Positions 63,904 through 64,000 of a stretch of DNA of 64,000 nt are shown here, piece after piece (position 1 is the first letter of the stretch; each line of letters begins with the position of its first letter). Source of the stretch: Amia ocellicauda (lineage: Eukaryota > Chordata > Actinopteri > Amiiformes > Amiidae); contig NW_027102662.1 in the NCBI RefSeq assembly GCF_036373705.1, positions 620,001 to 684,000 of the forward strand, read 5' to 3'. The translations under genes were made by a program, and so were the position numbers. The notes under the pieces are model-generated. The model made no database searches and was not told the origin of the DNA. It saw only the letters and a list, made by a program, of their open reading frames with translations.

Positions 63904-64000
63904 TCTCATGTTTTTATTTGTCTCCCCTGTAAATAATGACCCGACAAACAATTTTTTTTTTTTTTTTTTTTTTTTTCAAATGTTGTACATTTATTTATAC
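63904..64000. terminator. Convergent poly(A) region, E5 (cut by window end)
   Basis: Run of 25 T at 63952-63976, then the minus-strand poly(A) signal region. The minus-strand gene block would follow beyond the window. Confidence 0.5.

Larger units (their letters stand above)
57525..64000 (+). mobile_element. Polinton/adintovirus copy E5, left part
   Basis: Only the plus-strand gene block is in the window; the element runs off the end inside the convergent poly(A) region. The left terminal repeat is absent and the junction with host repeat matches that of E4. The polymerase remnant is much shorter than in the other copies. Broken, with roughly eight or more breaks in the visible part. Confidence 0.9.

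Overview
The window is a head-to-tail array of five copies of one Polinton/Maverick element of the adintovirus type, sitting inside a host tandem repeat that carries tRNA-Val genes. The tRNA-Val sequences are of ordinary vertebrate form and the virus-like genes (protein-primed DNA polymerase B, retrovirus-like integrase with a chromodomain, packaging ATPase, adenain-like protease, double jelly-roll major capsid protein, penton) match the Polintons common in fish and other cold-blooded vertebrates. I infer a vertebrate nuclear genome, most likely a fish; the species cannot be told from the sequence.

Layout: E1 (1-3077, right end only), host tRNA-Val interval H1 (3078-6093), E2 (6094-21803, left terminal repeat present, right one absent), host H2 (21804-22959), E3 (22960-38988, both terminal repeats and a 6-bp target duplication CTTATG), host H3 (38989-39668), E4 (39669-54974, right terminal repeat only), host H4 (54975-57524), E5 (57525-64000, left end absent, runs off the window). 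Terminal inverted repeats (TIRs) are 185 bp, begin AG and end CT, and carry three CRE/ATF-like TGACGT sites. The free ends of E2, E3 and E4 all abut CTTATG in the same host sequence, which points to one insertion followed by tandem amplification.

Each element has two convergent gene blocks. On the + strand: a candidate seven-exon regulatory gene behind a TATA box, an acidic protein with three internal repeats, polymerase B, the ATPase, a small basic pX-like protein and a 247-residue conserved protein. On the - strand, read from the right end inwards: a right-end gene, a 282-residue protein with a Cys/His motif, two small ORFs (one with a myristoylation-like start, one with a BH1-like stretch), the integrase, penton, a pVI-like basic protein, the major capsid protein and the protease. 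The two blocks meet at a shared poly(A) region with a long T tract. This is a full replication, integration, packaging and virion set, but the copies are fossils: no copy has every gene open, with roughly half a dozen breaks in E2 and E3 and more in E4 and E5, and some breaks shared by all copies and therefore inherited.

Copies differ little (6 residues in 717 of the open polymerase frame and 4 in 435 of the capsid protein between E2 and E3), so the amplification is recent. E3 is a mosaic: its left half matches E2 and its right half matches E4. Between elements lie ten tRNA-Val genes, six with anticodon CAC and four with AAC, in repeat units with (GAT)n/(TTG)n tracts. No CRISPR, rRNA, bacterial gene or ordinary host protein gene was seen.
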